64,000 bases of DNA from an uncultured Balneola sp. (GCA_902529365.1 CABZWK010000010.1:1-64000), one strand, 5' to 3'. Shown: positions 35,925 to 45,744, counted from the stretch's first letter. A program made the numbers and translations. The notes: generated from the sequence alone by a model not told the origin.

Positions 35925-37238
35925 CTAGCGAATAAGCTCTTTCATATTCGAGTCTAATTGCTGAGAGAGTTTATTGAAGCTGTATTTCTCCATAGACTCG
36001 TTTCTATCATTAAATGAGTGTTCATTCCGACCGAATGCCTTAAAACAACTCATTATATACGCGGAAACCCCGTTCGTATCGGTTCTATCAAAAAAATTTC
36101 CAATACCTGTTGTCTTAACTACTTCCGCTGCGGCGCCTTGAATAGGACCGATGCCAAGAACGTTGGATCCGGAAATCATATATTCAAAGACTTTGGTCGA
36201 TAATGCATAACTACTATTTTTTGAGTTACCAATGGATAATAGCAAAAGATCACTCTTGGGCAGTAAAGCCATCATATCTGAGTGCTGAATGAACTCGCTC
36301 TTTTTAAAGGTTATATTATCACAAATCGACTCTATTTCTGCTTCTACGCTTGAATCCAAACTCCCGAAGAATTCGAAACGTATTCGATGTGCAATTTCAG
36401 GAGTTTCATTTTCGATTCGGCTTAAGGCTTCTAAAAAAGCAGTAGGTCTCTGATTTATTTTTAAACTTCCAAAATAACGAATTGTGAATTCTTGGTTTCG
36501 TTGCAGCTCTCTTTCTTCGGTTTTAATATGATCAGGATCAAAACCATTGGTAATACGATGGATTTTGGATTGTATGGAATCGGGTATTTTGTCAAAAAAA
36601 CCATGATTGACTACAGTTATTCTATCAGCCGAATAAAGTACCTGATTTTCGAGCTGTTTATTCTTTTTCTGGGCTAATGGACTCAGTGGGTTATCATCGT
36701 AGTAATAAATGTTAGTCCAAGGATCTCTGAAGTCAGCAAGCCAAGGAATATTACTCCAAGAGGCCAATTTTTGAGCTATTCGGTGAGTGGTAGGTGGTGG
36801 AGAGGTAGAAAAAATAATATCGGGTGCCTCTTGCTTAATCACTTTTTTTCCTAAAGATACAGCGAACCACTTCCACGTTAATTTAGCATCTGGAATAAGA
36901 ATATTTAACCGCAACCAAACAGCTATTTTGGTAAGTAATCCTTTATTTTTGACGTAAAATATAGAAGGGTTGTGTGTGACACTAGTTTTGCCGGAATTCT
37001 TGTTCGATAGTAATTGAATCGGTTCAATGATGGATGATCTATATACCTTCACGCTAGCAAGTAATGGATCATCTGGATCTGCACGGTGACTAGATGAGGC
37101 TTTCTTTGCAGTTAAAACTACTACTTCCCATCCAAGGCGTTGAAGATATTTTACAAATCTAGAAACTCGGTAGGTACCCACACCTGCAAATGGATACCAG
37201 TAATAGCTAATGACTAAGACCTTAGGCTTTTTTTCCAT
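35925..37238 (-). CDS. Glycosyltransferase, GT4-like (GT-B fold)
   Basis: A 437-residue glycosyltransferase. The N-terminal Rossmann half opens VLVISYYWYPFAGVGTYRVS and contains LADFRDPWTNIYYYDDN; the C-terminal half has VFEYMISGSNVLGIGPIQG, corresponding to the nucleotide-sugar-binding segment. FRYFGSLKINQRP marks the start of the second domain. No membrane spans. It is presumably a glycan assembly transferase of this locus; donor and acceptor are unknown. Adjacent to YfhO with zero intergenic spacing. Confidence 0.88.
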   Translation of the reverse strand: MEKKPKVLVISYYWYPFAGVGTYRVSRFVKYLQRLGWEVVVLTAKKASSSHRADPDDPLLASVKVYRSSIIEPIQLLSNKNSGKTSVTHNPSIFYVKNKGLLTKIAVWLRLNILIPDAKLTWKWFAVSLGKKVIKQEAPDIIFSTSPPPTTHRIAQKLASWSNIPWLADFRDPWTNIYYYDDNPLSPLAQKKNKQLENQVLYSADRITVVNHGFFDKIPDSIQSKIHRITNGFDPDHIKTEERELQRNQEFTIRYFGSLKINQRPTAFLEALSRIENETPEIAHRIRFEFFGSLDSSVEAEIESICDNITFKKSEFIQHSDMMALLPKSDLLLLSIGNSKNSSYALSTKVFEYMISGSNVLGIGPIQGAAAEVVKTTGIGNFFDRTDTNGVSAYIMSCFKAFGRNEHSFNDRNESMEKYSFNKLSQQLDSNMKELIR

Positions 37239-39716
37239 CTACAATTCTTTACTTCGGTACCAAATAATACCCACCCAAAGTCCTAGCAGCAATTGTAAGA
37301 CTACCGAGAGCCAAGATATATATATGCCCTGACTAAATGAGCTGGGTTTAAAATCAAGAGTGAGTTCGTGTTCACCAGGTGGTATGATTAAACCGCGTAA
37401 AAAATAGTTTGTTTTATAAATTTGAATTTCTTCGCCGTTCAATAAGGCTTCCCATCCCGCTGGATAATACATCTCATTGATGACTAGAAAACCTGGTGAT
37501 GAGCGCCGTATACTTACTTCAAGCTCTGCGCCTGTGTACCTTGTAACGTTTACGAGGCTGGTCGAATCAACCAGTGAAGAGCTGGATAATCCGTTGATTC
37601 TTTCCGCGGCTTGGTCTTGCCATAAGTCTACTTGTTCTACTAGAGCAGTGGATGAGAAATCAATTCTAGTTGGATTTTTTAAGTAGTCAAATGCTTCTGG
37701 GCCGCTATTAACAAGCCCGACGCTATCCACAAAAAATGCTTTTGGTAGTATGTTTTGTACTTCATAGACCGACCCCCGTTCAGAAGAGTACATAGGAACT
37801 ATGCCAGGTACATTTAAACCTCCACCATAGGTTATGTATTTGGTGCCAAATAATCGCAGTAAATCTAGGTTGATTCCCAATGTGCCAGCGAATAGCGCAG
37901 CATTATTGGACATAAAAACATCCTGGAACAAACTTAGTTTTGCCCCACTGTACCCTCCAATGGTAGGGTAAAAATAGGATGGTACTGCGTTGTTGAATGG
38001 GTTGTCTAGAAGAGGTAAGACTCGGTGTTCATAGATTCCGTTCTCGTCATATATATTTTGCTGGATGAAGCGATCAAGTGGGCGTGCTTGCCGTTCCATA
38101 AATGCTGAATCGTAGGGGTTTTGACGGGTAAAGCCCGACTCTGGCACGAATCGCATACCAACCTGTAACAAATCGTAGCCTTGCAGTCCGAACAAAAGCA
38201 GTAAGATCACAGTGTAGGATAGTTTAGCGCTAAAATAGGCATAGAGTAGGCCCAAAAGCACAACACTGAGTAGTCCAAAGCGTATAAAATCAGCTCTTGC
38301 TAGGTCTTCCCGTTCAGGTACCAATCGTTGTTGAACATAATTGGCGGCTTGACTTCTAACTTGCGCATTCGAAGGGCTAACTTGATTTTGTTGAGCAATT
38401 TGATTGGCAATTCGGTCAACTTCTTGGGGATTTGTATAGTCTAAGCTGCTATAGCTTAAAAATGTAAAGCCAAAAACCCCTGCAATCACTATCAATGGAA
38501 CCCGTACTTTAGTCAAGCTAAATTTAACTGGTTTAAATTTAGGCAGTGCCTCTAAGCCATATGTTACTAAGACGGAGGCACTAAAAGAAGTGATAACGAG
38601 CCAGGTTTCGGGAGCTCTAAATTTGTCAAAAAATGGGATGGTGTTAAAAGCAAGGTTATTGAATGCTGAGAAGTTTTCCCCCCAAGAAAAGAATAGTGCA
38701 AGCACGCCAATGGAGAGAAAAGCAAAGGGTGTGTAATCCCTGCGTTTGATCAGGCCAAAGATAATAAAGGGAATTACCAGAAAGCCGAGATAGTGAGGGC
38801 CACTGGTAACCGTTTTAGGACCCCAATAGTTTGGAGAGGCGCCACCAAAAGCATTTGGAAGCAGAAGAGTCAAGCTTTCTTTAATGCCCTGTGACCACGC
38901 AAAAGCATAGGATTTATCTAAGCCTGTTGTTTCGGATATGTCAGATCCTCCACGGATACTATATTGAGCATATTCTTGTAAGGGTAGTAACTTTTCAGCA
39001 TTACCAGCGACTCCAATAAGCCCCCCCACAAGTAGTACTAGAGTTAGTTTGATCCACTTTTGTTGTTCCTTAGTTTTAAGTCCATTCCACACATCAAATA
39101 GCCAAACAAAGAGAAGAACAAATAAAAAGTAATAGGTAATTTGCGGATGTCCGGCTCTGAATTCAAGGCTTACTGCAATCGAAAAGACAAGAAGACCACG
39201 CAAAATATTAGGGCTCCTAGTAATGATCCAGTATCCAATTAACATCCAAGGGGCTAGTGCTAGAGCGAAAAATTTGGAGGTATGACCCGCCATAATGATA
39301 ATGGGGAAATAGGTAGTTAAGCCATATATGATGCTGCCAGTAACGGCTATCCATGGCCGGAATCCCATTAGAATGAGTAGTATATACATGCCTGCTAGCA
39401 GAACCCAATATTCAAACGCTGGATACCACTTGTTTAAAAAAGGCTTTATGATTGTATCAAAGTGAGGAACTTGTCGTGCGGTAGAGATAACAAACGAAGG
39501 CATACCACCAAACATGTTTTTTGACCACAATGGCTCTTCACCAAATTCTTCTCGATAATCTATGATGGATTCTGCTCCAGCTCGCCACTGAGTAATATCA
39601 TGACGCTGCATTTCTTTCCCTCCTATAGTTGATGGGAAAAATAAAATCAGAGGCACAAAAAGCAATAGGCCTAGGGCAATCAGATGCTGTATTCGGGAGG
39701 AAAGAGAATCTAGCAT
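37239..39716 (-). CDS. YfhO-family multi-pass membrane protein
   Basis: An 825-residue inner-membrane protein of the YfhO (DUF6541-like/GT-C style) family, with about 12 spans in the first two thirds (IQHLIALGLLLFVPLILFFP, then WVLLAGMYILLILMGFR and others) and a long periplasmic C-terminal domain ending in a final span (LSVVLQLLLGLWVGIIWY). Family members are implicated in glycosylation of surface polymers. The C-terminal portion includes GFLVINEMYYPAGWEALLNG, a conserved YfhO segment. Located at the end of the glycan locus and abutting the GT4 gene and gatC. Confidence 0.88.
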   Translation of the reverse strand: MLDSLSSRIQHLIALGLLLFVPLILFFPSTIGGKEMQRHDITQWRAGAESIIDYREEFGEEPLWSKNMFGGMPSFVISTARQVPHFDTIIKPFLNKWYPAFEYWVLLAGMYILLILMGFRPWIAVTGSIIYGLTTYFPIIIMAGHTSKFFALALAPWMLIGYWIITRSPNILRGLLVFSIAVSLEFRAGHPQITYYFLFVLLFVWLFDVWNGLKTKEQQKWIKLTLVLLVGGLIGVAGNAEKLLPLQEYAQYSIRGGSDISETTGLDKSYAFAWSQGIKESLTLLLPNAFGGASPNYWGPKTVTSGPHYLGFLVIPFIIFGLIKRRDYTPFAFLSIGVLALFFSWGENFSAFNNLAFNTIPFFDKFRAPETWLVITSFSASVLVTYGLEALPKFKPVKFSLTKVRVPLIVIAGVFGFTFLSYSSLDYTNPQEVDRIANQIAQQNQVSPSNAQVRSQAANYVQQRLVPEREDLARADFIRFGLLSVVLLGLLYAYFSAKLSYTVILLLLFGLQGYDLLQVGMRFVPESGFTRQNPYDSAFMERQARPLDRFIQQNIYDENGIYEHRVLPLLDNPFNNAVPSYFYPTIGGYSGAKLSLFQDVFMSNNAALFAGTLGINLDLLRLFGTKYITYGGGLNVPGIVPMYSSERGSVYEVQNILPKAFFVDSVGLVNSGPEAFDYLKNPTRIDFSSTALVEQVDLWQDQAAERINGLSSSSLVDSTSLVNVTRYTGAELEVSIRRSSPGFLVINEMYYPAGWEALLNGEEIQIYKTNYFLRGLIIPPGEHELTLDFKPSSFSQGIYISWLSVVLQLLLGLWVGIIWYRSKEL

Positions 39717-39722
39717 GGGTAC

Positions 39723-40010
39723 TTATTCTATAACTTTTGGTACTCTAAAGTAGTCTGAATCAGCATCAGGAGCATTTTCTAAGGCTTTTTTATGAGCTAA
39801 GGGCTCATGTGCTTGGTCTGGACGATATGTTTTGCCCAATTCAATGACGTGTTCTAATGGCTCAACGGCCGAGGTGTCAAGGTTGTTTAAGCGTTCCATA
39901 TAACCTAGAATAGCATTCATATCTCTTGATAGAATACGAATTTCGTCCTCGCTTAAATGTAACTTGGCAAGGCCTGCGACATACTGCACTACTTCTTTAC
40001 TAACAGACAT
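39723..40010 (-). CDS. gatC: Asp/Glu-tRNA amidotransferase subunit C
   Basis: Small subunit of GatCAB, which amidates Glu-tRNA(Gln) or Asp-tRNA(Asn). The 95-residue form from ATG 40010 contains VSKEVVQYVAGLAKLHLSED and the C-terminal EHVIELGKTYRPDQ ... YFRVPKVIE typical of GatC. A GTG at 40019 would add only three residues. gatA and gatB are not in the window. Confidence 0.95.
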   Translation of the reverse strand: MSVSKEVVQYVAGLAKLHLSEDEIRILSRDMNAILGYMERLNNLDTSAVEPLEHVIELGKTYRPDQAHEPLAHKKALENAPDADSDYFRVPKVIE

Positions 40011-40194
40011 GATGCTCACTAATTTCTTTTGGGTTAGAATGCATGGAAATAAGAAGTAAGGTACAAAAAATAGCCAAAAGGGTAACGTTGATTTAATGAG
40101 AAATCTAAATCTGCGCGTAGTTGACTTGGGTTAAGGATAATAGAGCTAAATTATTGAGCCCCATACTTTCGAGTAGTTTATTTACGCTAGAATG

Positions 40195-40210
40195 CTATAT
40201 TCCGATATAG
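40195..40210 (+). promoter_or_regulatory. Small hairpin upstream of ptsH
   Basis: CTATAT (40195-40200) and ATATAG (40205-40210) flank a TCCG tetraloop, 18 bases before the ptsH start. It may be a regulatory hairpin in the leader or an operator; nothing further supports it. Confidence 0.25.
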
Positions 40211-40228
40211 GAACATTAAATAATTACT

Positions 40229-40501
40229 ATGATTAGAAAAAAAGTAATGATCAAAAACTCATCTGGGCTACATGCGCGCCCATCAGCTGCGCTAGTTAAG
40301 CTAAGCAGTTCATTTAAATCGGACTTTTTTATACATATGCATGGTTATAGGGTAAATGGTAAAAGTATTTTGGGGGTGATGACACTTGCTGCTGAGCAAG
40401 GTGCCGAAATGGAATTAGAGATAGATGGGCCCGATGAACAAGCCTGTTTGGAAGCAGTGGAAAAATTAATTGATCATAAATTTGGAATGAAGGATGAATA
40501 A
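40229..40501 (+). CDS. ptsH: Phosphocarrier protein HPr
   Basis: Phosphotransferase-system carrier of 90 residues. His15 in NSSGLHARPSA is the phosphorylation site for Enzyme I, and KSILGVMTLA contains the Ser (Ser46 region) that HPr kinase phosphorylates in organisms that have HprK. The C-terminus (residues 84-90, GMKDE) is short. The stop overlaps the Enzyme I start by 8 bases. No EII genes are in the window. Confidence 0.94.
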   Translation: MIRKKVMIKNSSGLHARPSAALVKLSSSFKSDFFIHMHGYRVNGKSILGVMTLAAEQGAEMELEIDGPDEQACLEAVEKLIDHKFGMKDE

Positions 40502-42251
40502 ACTTGAAGGTCTAACAGCCTCGGACGGTTCGGCTGTTGGCCCCCTATTTATTCGAAAACAATCTAGCTATAAGACTTCGTCTAAACTTGTATCTTTAGG
40601 TGAAGTTCCACAAGAGATACGGCATTATCAGCGTGCATTAGAGGTATATGAGCATGAACTTGAGCAATTACTCATCAAGTTAAGAGGAACGGCTTCCGAA
40701 ATAATCAAATCACAAAGCTTAATTTTACAAGATGAGCAGATAAAGAGTGAAATAATTAATGCTATCCGGACAAAAGTAGTTTCAGCATCCTATGCAATTG
40801 ATCAAGTTTACGAGCTTTATATAGGTCGACTTCGCGATAGTGCCTCTAATTTATTTCGTCAGCGTATCATTGATTTAATTACGATAAAAGATCGCTTGGT
40901 TAAGTTAGCCGCTGCATTTTCGGAGCATTCCAAGTCAGAAGAGCGAGCTGATATTAAGCTAGAAATACCGGTATCAATTGACTCTACACCCCAGATTAGA
41001 GGATGCATTGTGGTTGCACGAGATTTGTCTCCCACCGAGGTGGTACAACTCTCAGAGTCTAAAGTGATGGGAATAGTGTTGGAAAAAGGCGGAATGACAG
41101 CGCATGCTGCTATTGTTGCGCAGTCCTTGAACATCCCTTTCTTGGTCCAGATTGGAACCCAAATTCAAGATGTAACTTCAGGAAGTATTGGGATCATTGA
41201 TGGAGAAGAAGGGGTACTACTAGTCGATCCAAGCCCTGAAACCATCCAGGATTATAAAACTAAAATTTCTGAAGCCCAGGTGGCTAAGAAAAAAATTAAG
41301 CCAAGTCGTCTACCTGCCGTTACTAAAGATGGTGAACGAGTGCAGGTTCATGCTAACATAGAATTTATTCAAGAGTTACCCATGGCCTCTAGGTACCGCG
41401 CCGAGGGAATAGGTTTGGTTCGAACAGAGGGATTGTTATATGGCGGGCTAACCCATAAAAGTGAAAAAGAGCAAGATGTGTACTACAGACGTTTACTAGA
41501 TGATAGTACAGGGCCGGTTGTTATACGTCTGTTCGATGTTGGAGGCGATAAGTTACACGGCTTCACCACCGAAGAGTCAAATCCATTTTTAGGATGGCGT
41601 GGTATTCGGATGCTACTCGACGAAAAAGATATGTTGCATTCACAGCTACGCTCTATTCTTAAGTGCACTCAAGATTATCCAGATCGAATACGTATTCTAG
41701 TCCCTATGGTGACTAACATTGAAGAGATACATCTGTTGAAGGAAGAGCTGAATATAGTTAAAAGTGAATTGATAAAAGAAGGATTTACTCAGGTGCAGGA
41801 TGTCCCCCTTGGGATTATGGTTGAGGTACCTGCCGTTGCTGTAATGGCTGATAAATTTGCTAAAGAGGTCGATTTTTTTAGTATTGGAACTAACGATCTT
41901 ACTCAGTATACCTTGGCGGTGGATCGAACAAATGATCAGGTTGGCCGGCTTTTTGAGCATGATCACCCAGCCATTTGGAAATTGGTTCAACAAATTCAGT
42001 TAGCTGCCCAAAATGAGGATATTGAAGTGAGTGTTTGCGGCGAATTGGCTAGTACTCTTCTAGGTGCGAGTGGGCTAATTGGTCTAGGTGTTCGTAATTT
42101 AAGTATGAAGCCTTCGGCTATTATATCGGTCAAAAAATGGATTCATACCTATACATTATCCGAGTTCGAGTTGTTTGCTTCAAAGATAGTTAAGGTTCAA
42201 GACCGTGAACAGGTACATCAGCTATTTTCAACCATTTTCCATCGAAGCTAA
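40494..42251 (+). CDS. ptsI: PTS phosphoenolpyruvate-protein phosphotransferase (Enzyme I)
   Basis: Phosphorylates HPr from PEP. In 585 residues, the HPr-binding domain is followed by the phosphohistidine motif KGGMTAHAAIVAQ (His204) and the PEP-binding barrel (RAEGIGLVRTEGLLYGGL, VIRLFDVGGDKLHG, SIGTNDLTQYTLAVDR, CGELAS). All PEP-binding and catalytic landmarks are intact. Overlap with ptsH gives translational coupling. Its targets here may be regulatory EIIA domains rather than sugar permeases. Confidence 0.96.
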   Translation: MNKLEGLTASDGSAVGPLFIRKQSSYKTSSKLVSLGEVPQEIRHYQRALEVYEHELEQLLIKLRGTASEIIKSQSLILQDEQIKSEIINAIRTKVVSASYAIDQVYELYIGRLRDSASNLFRQRIIDLITIKDRLVKLAAAFSEHSKSEERADIKLEIPVSIDSTPQIRGCIVVARDLSPTEVVQLSESKVMGIVLEKGGMTAHAAIVAQSLNIPFLVQIGTQIQDVTSGSIGIIDGEEGVLLVDPSPETIQDYKTKISEAQVAKKKIKPSRLPAVTKDGERVQVHANIEFIQELPMASRYRAEGIGLVRTEGLLYGGLTHKSEKEQDVYYRRLLDDSTGPVVIRLFDVGGDKLHGFTTEESNPFLGWRGIRMLLDEKDMLHSQLRSILKCTQDYPDRIRILVPMVTNIEEIHLLKEELNIVKSELIKEGFTQVQDVPLGIMVEVPAVAVMADKFAKEVDFFSIGTNDLTQYTLAVDRTNDQVGRLFEHDHPAIWKLVQQIQLAAQNEDIEVSVCGELASTLLGASGLIGLGVRNLSMKPSAIISVKKWIHTYTLSEFELFASKIVKVQDREQVHQLFSTIFHRS

Positions 42252-42481
42252 ACGGTATTTTATTCTGTGTTTTAGCTTGAATTCACCATTTCTTAAAGTT
42301 GAAGTCGGTTTCAAAATAAAATAATTTATGATTTTTATATATTTTACGTTAATGAATTATTCAAAATAGATTAAGGTAATAATTAATTAATAAACATTAC
42401 TTTAATCGCTTAAATAATATGTTTATATTTAGCTGTTCAAATTTATCAAGCGATAAACTATTCAACAACATTTAAACTATT

Positions 42482-42781
42482 ATGCTATCAAAAAAATTTA
42501 CACCAAAGCGAACAGTATGTAAGGTCACTTTTACGATGCCAGCTAATGTTGCAAAAGAACAAGTAGCCATTGCTGGTGAATTCAACGATTGGAATCCAAC
42601 TGACCATCTACTTGAAAAAAAGAAGGACACATATCAAATCGAGCTTAGATTAAAGCCTGAACAAAGCTACAGATTCAAATATCTAATTGATAATGAGCTA
42701 TGGGAAAATGATTATGCAGCAGATGAGTATATTTCGAATGAATTTGGGACAGAGGATTCTGTTGTAATCATAGGTAATTAA
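42482..42781 (+). CDS. Stand-alone CBM48/AMPK1-type glycogen-binding domain protein
   Basis: A 99-residue protein consisting only of an isoamylase-N/CBM48 domain: KVTFTMPANVAKEQVAIAGE, FNDWNPTDHLLEKKKDTYQ, and YRFKYLIDNELWENDYAADE. The conserved Gx(F/W)NxW signature and aromatic residues that stack on glucans are present. No catalytic domain. It may target partners to glycogen or act as a glucan sensor. Upstream is an AT-rich 230-base spacer; six bases downstream lies birA. Confidence 0.85.
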   Translation: MLSKKFTPKRTVCKVTFTMPANVAKEQVAIAGEFNDWNPTDHLLEKKKDTYQIELRLKPEQSYRFKYLIDNELWENDYAADEYISNEFGTEDSVVIIGN

Positions 42782-42787
42782 TATTGT

Positions 42788-43582
42788 GTGATAGATATAG
42801 AGGTATTTGAGCGGCACCTAACGACTAAATGGGTGGGAAGAGATTGTCTACTCTTAGAGCAGACTGATTCTACAAACAACTATGCCAAAAATCCCCCACG
42901 TGATTTAGTGCAGGGAAGTTTAATACTTGCTAATTATCAATTGAAAGGACGTGGACAATCAGGCAAAAGTTGGTTTGGAGATGCTCACAAGAACCTTTAT
43001 TTCTCCATTTTTACTAAGCCCCTTAGAACGGAGGGGCTTTTTTTATTATCGCTAATTTCAGCCCATTCTATTATTGAGAGTATTCGGTCTTATCACTTGG
43101 CTCATCCGTTAATGAACCAGTTGAAGATTAAGTGGCCGAATGATGTATATATCGGTGAACATAAAATTGCAGGAATTTTAACCGAAAATATTTTTCACGG
43201 CGGATTTCTCAAAGGTAGTGTGATCGGAACTGGATGGAATATTGATCAAGACCATTTCCCGTCTAATCTAAAGTACAAAGCTAGTTCACTGCGATTATTA
43301 TTTCCTGAGACTTGGATACGCGAAGAGTTACTGGCACGTTGTTTGAATTTTTTTGAGCACTACTATTCTTTGTGGGAAACCCAGCCTTTGGAATTAGTAC
43401 AGGCTTTGAATACCCATTTACTGGGGTATAATACTCCAGTTAGTATTGTTGTGGATGGTTCTCAAGTACCAGGAATATTTACTTGTCTTGGGGTAGATAT
43501 CCAGGGACATTTGCGTGTATTGAATAAGGAGAAGGAAGTCGATACTTTTACATATGAACAAATCCGAATACACCCCGTCTAG
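42788..43582 (+). CDS. birA: Biotin-acetyl-CoA-carboxylase ligase
   Basis: Attaches biotin to carboxylase subunits. The 264-residue form lacks an N-terminal helix-turn-helix, so it is a plain ligase. LLEQTDSTNNYAK, LANYQLKGRGQSGKSWFGD with the GRGQ/R-G biotinyl-AMP loop, LKIKWPNDVYIGEHKIAGIL and IGTGWNID are standard. Start GTG at 42788 just after the preceding stop. Overlaps tilS by 29 bases. Confidence 0.93.
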   Translation: MIDIEVFERHLTTKWVGRDCLLLEQTDSTNNYAKNPPRDLVQGSLILANYQLKGRGQSGKSWFGDAHKNLYFSIFTKPLRTEGLFLLSLISAHSIIESIRSYHLAHPLMNQLKIKWPNDVYIGEHKIAGILTENIFHGGFLKGSVIGTGWNIDQDHFPSNLKYKASSLRLLFPETWIREELLARCLNFFEHYYSLWETQPLELVQALNTHLLGYNTPVSIVVDGSQVPGIFTCLGVDIQGHLRVLNKEKEVDTFTYEQIRIHPV

Positions 43583-44984
43583 TTTAAGAAATTCTACATT
43601 GCTTGAAACACTGGAAGAATCTTTGAGGAGTCATGAATTATGGGGTAAAAAGCTGATCTTAGGTGTGAGTGGTGGGGTGGATTCAATGGCCCTTTTAACC
43701 GCATTGCATGAACTAAAGCAACAACTTTTTGTAATCCACATTAATTACGGGTTAAGAGGGGTTGATAGTGATCAAGATCAGGAATTAGTGGAGCATCTAG
43801 CTCAATTTTATGCCTTTGAAGTGGCTTCATTTAGGCTACATTATGATTCTTCATTTGGTAACCTCCAGGCTTGGGCAAGAGAAACACGATATCAAATTTT
43901 TAGTGATTTACGAAGAGAAGAGGCCGCCGAAGCTATTGTTCTAGCCCATCATCGTGAAGACGTTTTAGAAACAGTTTTTCAGAAATTATTTCGTGGTTCT
44001 TCGCCTGTCTATTGGGAAGGTATGAGGGTCTGGGAAATGGAACAAGCACTTTTTCGACCTTGGCTAAAGCACTCTAAAACCGAGTTAATTGATTACGTAG
44101 AAACCCGATCGGTACCTTATCGTGCGGATTCCACGAATGCCAAGTCGACGTACAATCGTAACTGGCTACGCAACGAATGGGTGCCTATGCTAAATCAACG
44201 ATTTCCAGGTTGGGACCAACACCTACTAGATTTGAGTAAATATGGACGCTTGTTAAGGAGTTATCAAGATCAATGGGCAGCTAGATGTATTCGGGTTCAT
44301 ATAGATTCTAACCAGCATAAAGTTGATCTCACTGAATTGGAGTTTTTTTCAGAAAGTGTGCAGCTAGACCGATTAAAGATATTCGTGGAAAAGCACCCAT
44401 TATTTCGAAAGGAAGAACCTCTTAGTCGTGGTCAATTGAATCACTTGCGAGGGCTAATTAAAGCAGAGCCAGGAAAGAAAGTTTCCGTTAATGAACATTT
44501 GAGGGTATATAGGCAGCGTACGTGCTTACTAGCCACGCCAGACCAGACTTCCACTCATGCTACTGAGCTAATTGAGCAACCTGGAAATAATAAATTGCTG
44601 CAAATGGAATCCTATACCTTTCAAATGCTAAAGGATATAAACCCCCTTGAATTAGCCAAAAACGGGCCAGAATTGTATTTGGATGGACATACTATATCTT
44701 GGCCGTTACGAATTAGAGATTGGAAAGAAGGGGATCGATTTACCCCACTCGGTATGAAAGGAACGACAAAATTGTCAGATTATTTGATCAATAATAAGGT
44801 CCCTTTTACAGAAAAACCAGATTACAGAATTCTCGAAGATGGCAATAATTCAATAATTGCTGTACTATTCCCCTCAAATAAATCTAAGGACGTATCCCAT
44901 TACGGTATTCCATCCGATCAGCAAAAGTGTACCCAAGCGACTACCTTAGTCTTGCAAATTGGATTGAAATCCTCTACTAATTGA
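43554..44984 (+). CDS. tilS: tRNA(Ile)-lysidine synthase
   Basis: Modifies C34 of tRNA-Ile(CAU) to lysidine. The PP-loop motif LGVSGGVDSMALLTAL is intact near residue 37-52, followed by VIHINYGLRGVDSDQD and VLAHHREDVLETVFQKL. The 476 residues include the C-terminal substrate-binding domain with EGDRFTPLGMKGTTKLSDYL. ATG at 43554 lies inside the birA 3' end; a later in-frame start is possible but the N-terminus before the PP-loop would be short. Confidence 0.94.
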   Translation: MNKSEYTPSSLRNSTLLETLEESLRSHELWGKKLILGVSGGVDSMALLTALHELKQQLFVIHINYGLRGVDSDQDQELVEHLAQFYAFEVASFRLHYDSSFGNLQAWARETRYQIFSDLRREEAAEAIVLAHHREDVLETVFQKLFRGSSPVYWEGMRVWEMEQALFRPWLKHSKTELIDYVETRSVPYRADSTNAKSTYNRNWLRNEWVPMLNQRFPGWDQHLLDLSKYGRLLRSYQDQWAARCIRVHIDSNQHKVDLTELEFFSESVQLDRLKIFVEKHPLFRKEEPLSRGQLNHLRGLIKAEPGKKVSVNEHLRVYRQRTCLLATPDQTSTHATELIEQPGNNKLLQMESYTFQMLKDINPLELAKNGPELYLDGHTISWPLRIRDWKEGDRFTPLGMKGTTKLSDYLINNKVPFTEKPDYRILEDGNNSIIAVLFPSNKSKDVSHYGIPSDQQKCTQATTLVLQIGLKSSTN

Positions 44985-44996
44985 AAAGATAGAATT

Positions 44997-45551
44997 ATGT
45001 TTACCCCTGACAGTATAGAAGTGCAAGGAGAACGTTTCACTCCTTTCATAACCCAAGAACAAATTAGCACCCGTATTTCATATATGGGTAAACAACTTGA
45101 TAAGGATTTTGCAAATCTGAATCCAATCTTTATTGGTGTATTGAATGGTTCATTTATTTTTTTAGCAGATCTTATGCGGCATGTGGAAATACTTTGTGAA
45201 GTTGATTTCGTGAAACTAAGTAGCTATGGGGACAAAAAAGTATCCTCAGGAAATGTTACCACTCTTAAAAAAGTCGACGCACGTTTAGAAGGACGCCATA
45301 TCATATTAGTGGAAGATATTGTCGATACCGGACTTTCTATAAACTACATGCTTGACGAAATGCGAACCCACAACCCAGCCTCATTATCAGTGGTTACACT
45401 ACTGCATAAAAAGGAGGCTACCGTTCACCCGGTGGATTTAGCATATGTTGGTTTTGAAATTCCAAATGCTTTCGTGTTAGGTTATGGATTGGATTATGCA
45501 CAACATGGAAGAAATTTGGGGCAAATCTATATAGTAGAAAATAAAAAATAA
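44997..45551 (+). CDS. hpt: Hypoxanthine phosphoribosyltransferase
   Basis: Salvages hypoxanthine/guanine to nucleotides. The PRPP-binding loop IILVEDIVDTGLSINYMLDE, the flexible loop LSSYGDKKVSSGNVTTL and the purine-binding tail FVLGYGLDYAQHGRNLGQIY are all present in 184 residues. It follows tilS by 12 bases; the birA-tilS-hpt order is reminiscent of the tilS-hpt pairing in many bacteria. Confidence 0.96.
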   Translation: MFTPDSIEVQGERFTPFITQEQISTRISYMGKQLDKDFANLNPIFIGVLNGSFIFLADLMRHVEILCEVDFVKLSSYGDKKVSSGNVTTLKKVDARLEGRHIILVEDIVDTGLSINYMLDEMRTHNPASLSVVTLLHKKEATVHPVDLAYVGFEIPNAFVLGYGLDYAQHGRNLGQIYIVENKK

Positions 45552-45636
45552 GCCAATCACACATTGCGTACTGCAGTTGAGGGCCTTATATTTGTACTCC
45601 TTAAATTGTTATTCACATACAGAATAGCGTTTGATT

Positions 45637-45725
45637 GGAGAGGTGGCTGAGTGGCTGAAAGCGCTCCCCTGCTAAGGGAGTTTATGTGGAAACACGTAAC
45701 GAGGGTTCGAATCCCTCCCTCTCCG
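45637..45725 (+). tRNA. tRNA-Ser (anticodon GCT)
   Basis: Acceptor GGAGAGG (45637-45643) pairs with CCTCTCC (45718-45724). The anticodon loop contains GCT (ctGCTaa). A long variable arm with stem TATGTG/CACGTA and the T-loop TTCGAAT confirm a class II tRNA-Ser. Discriminator G at 45725; CCA is not encoded. Confidence 0.95.
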
Positions 45726-45744
45726 CATTAATAATTGTTGAATT

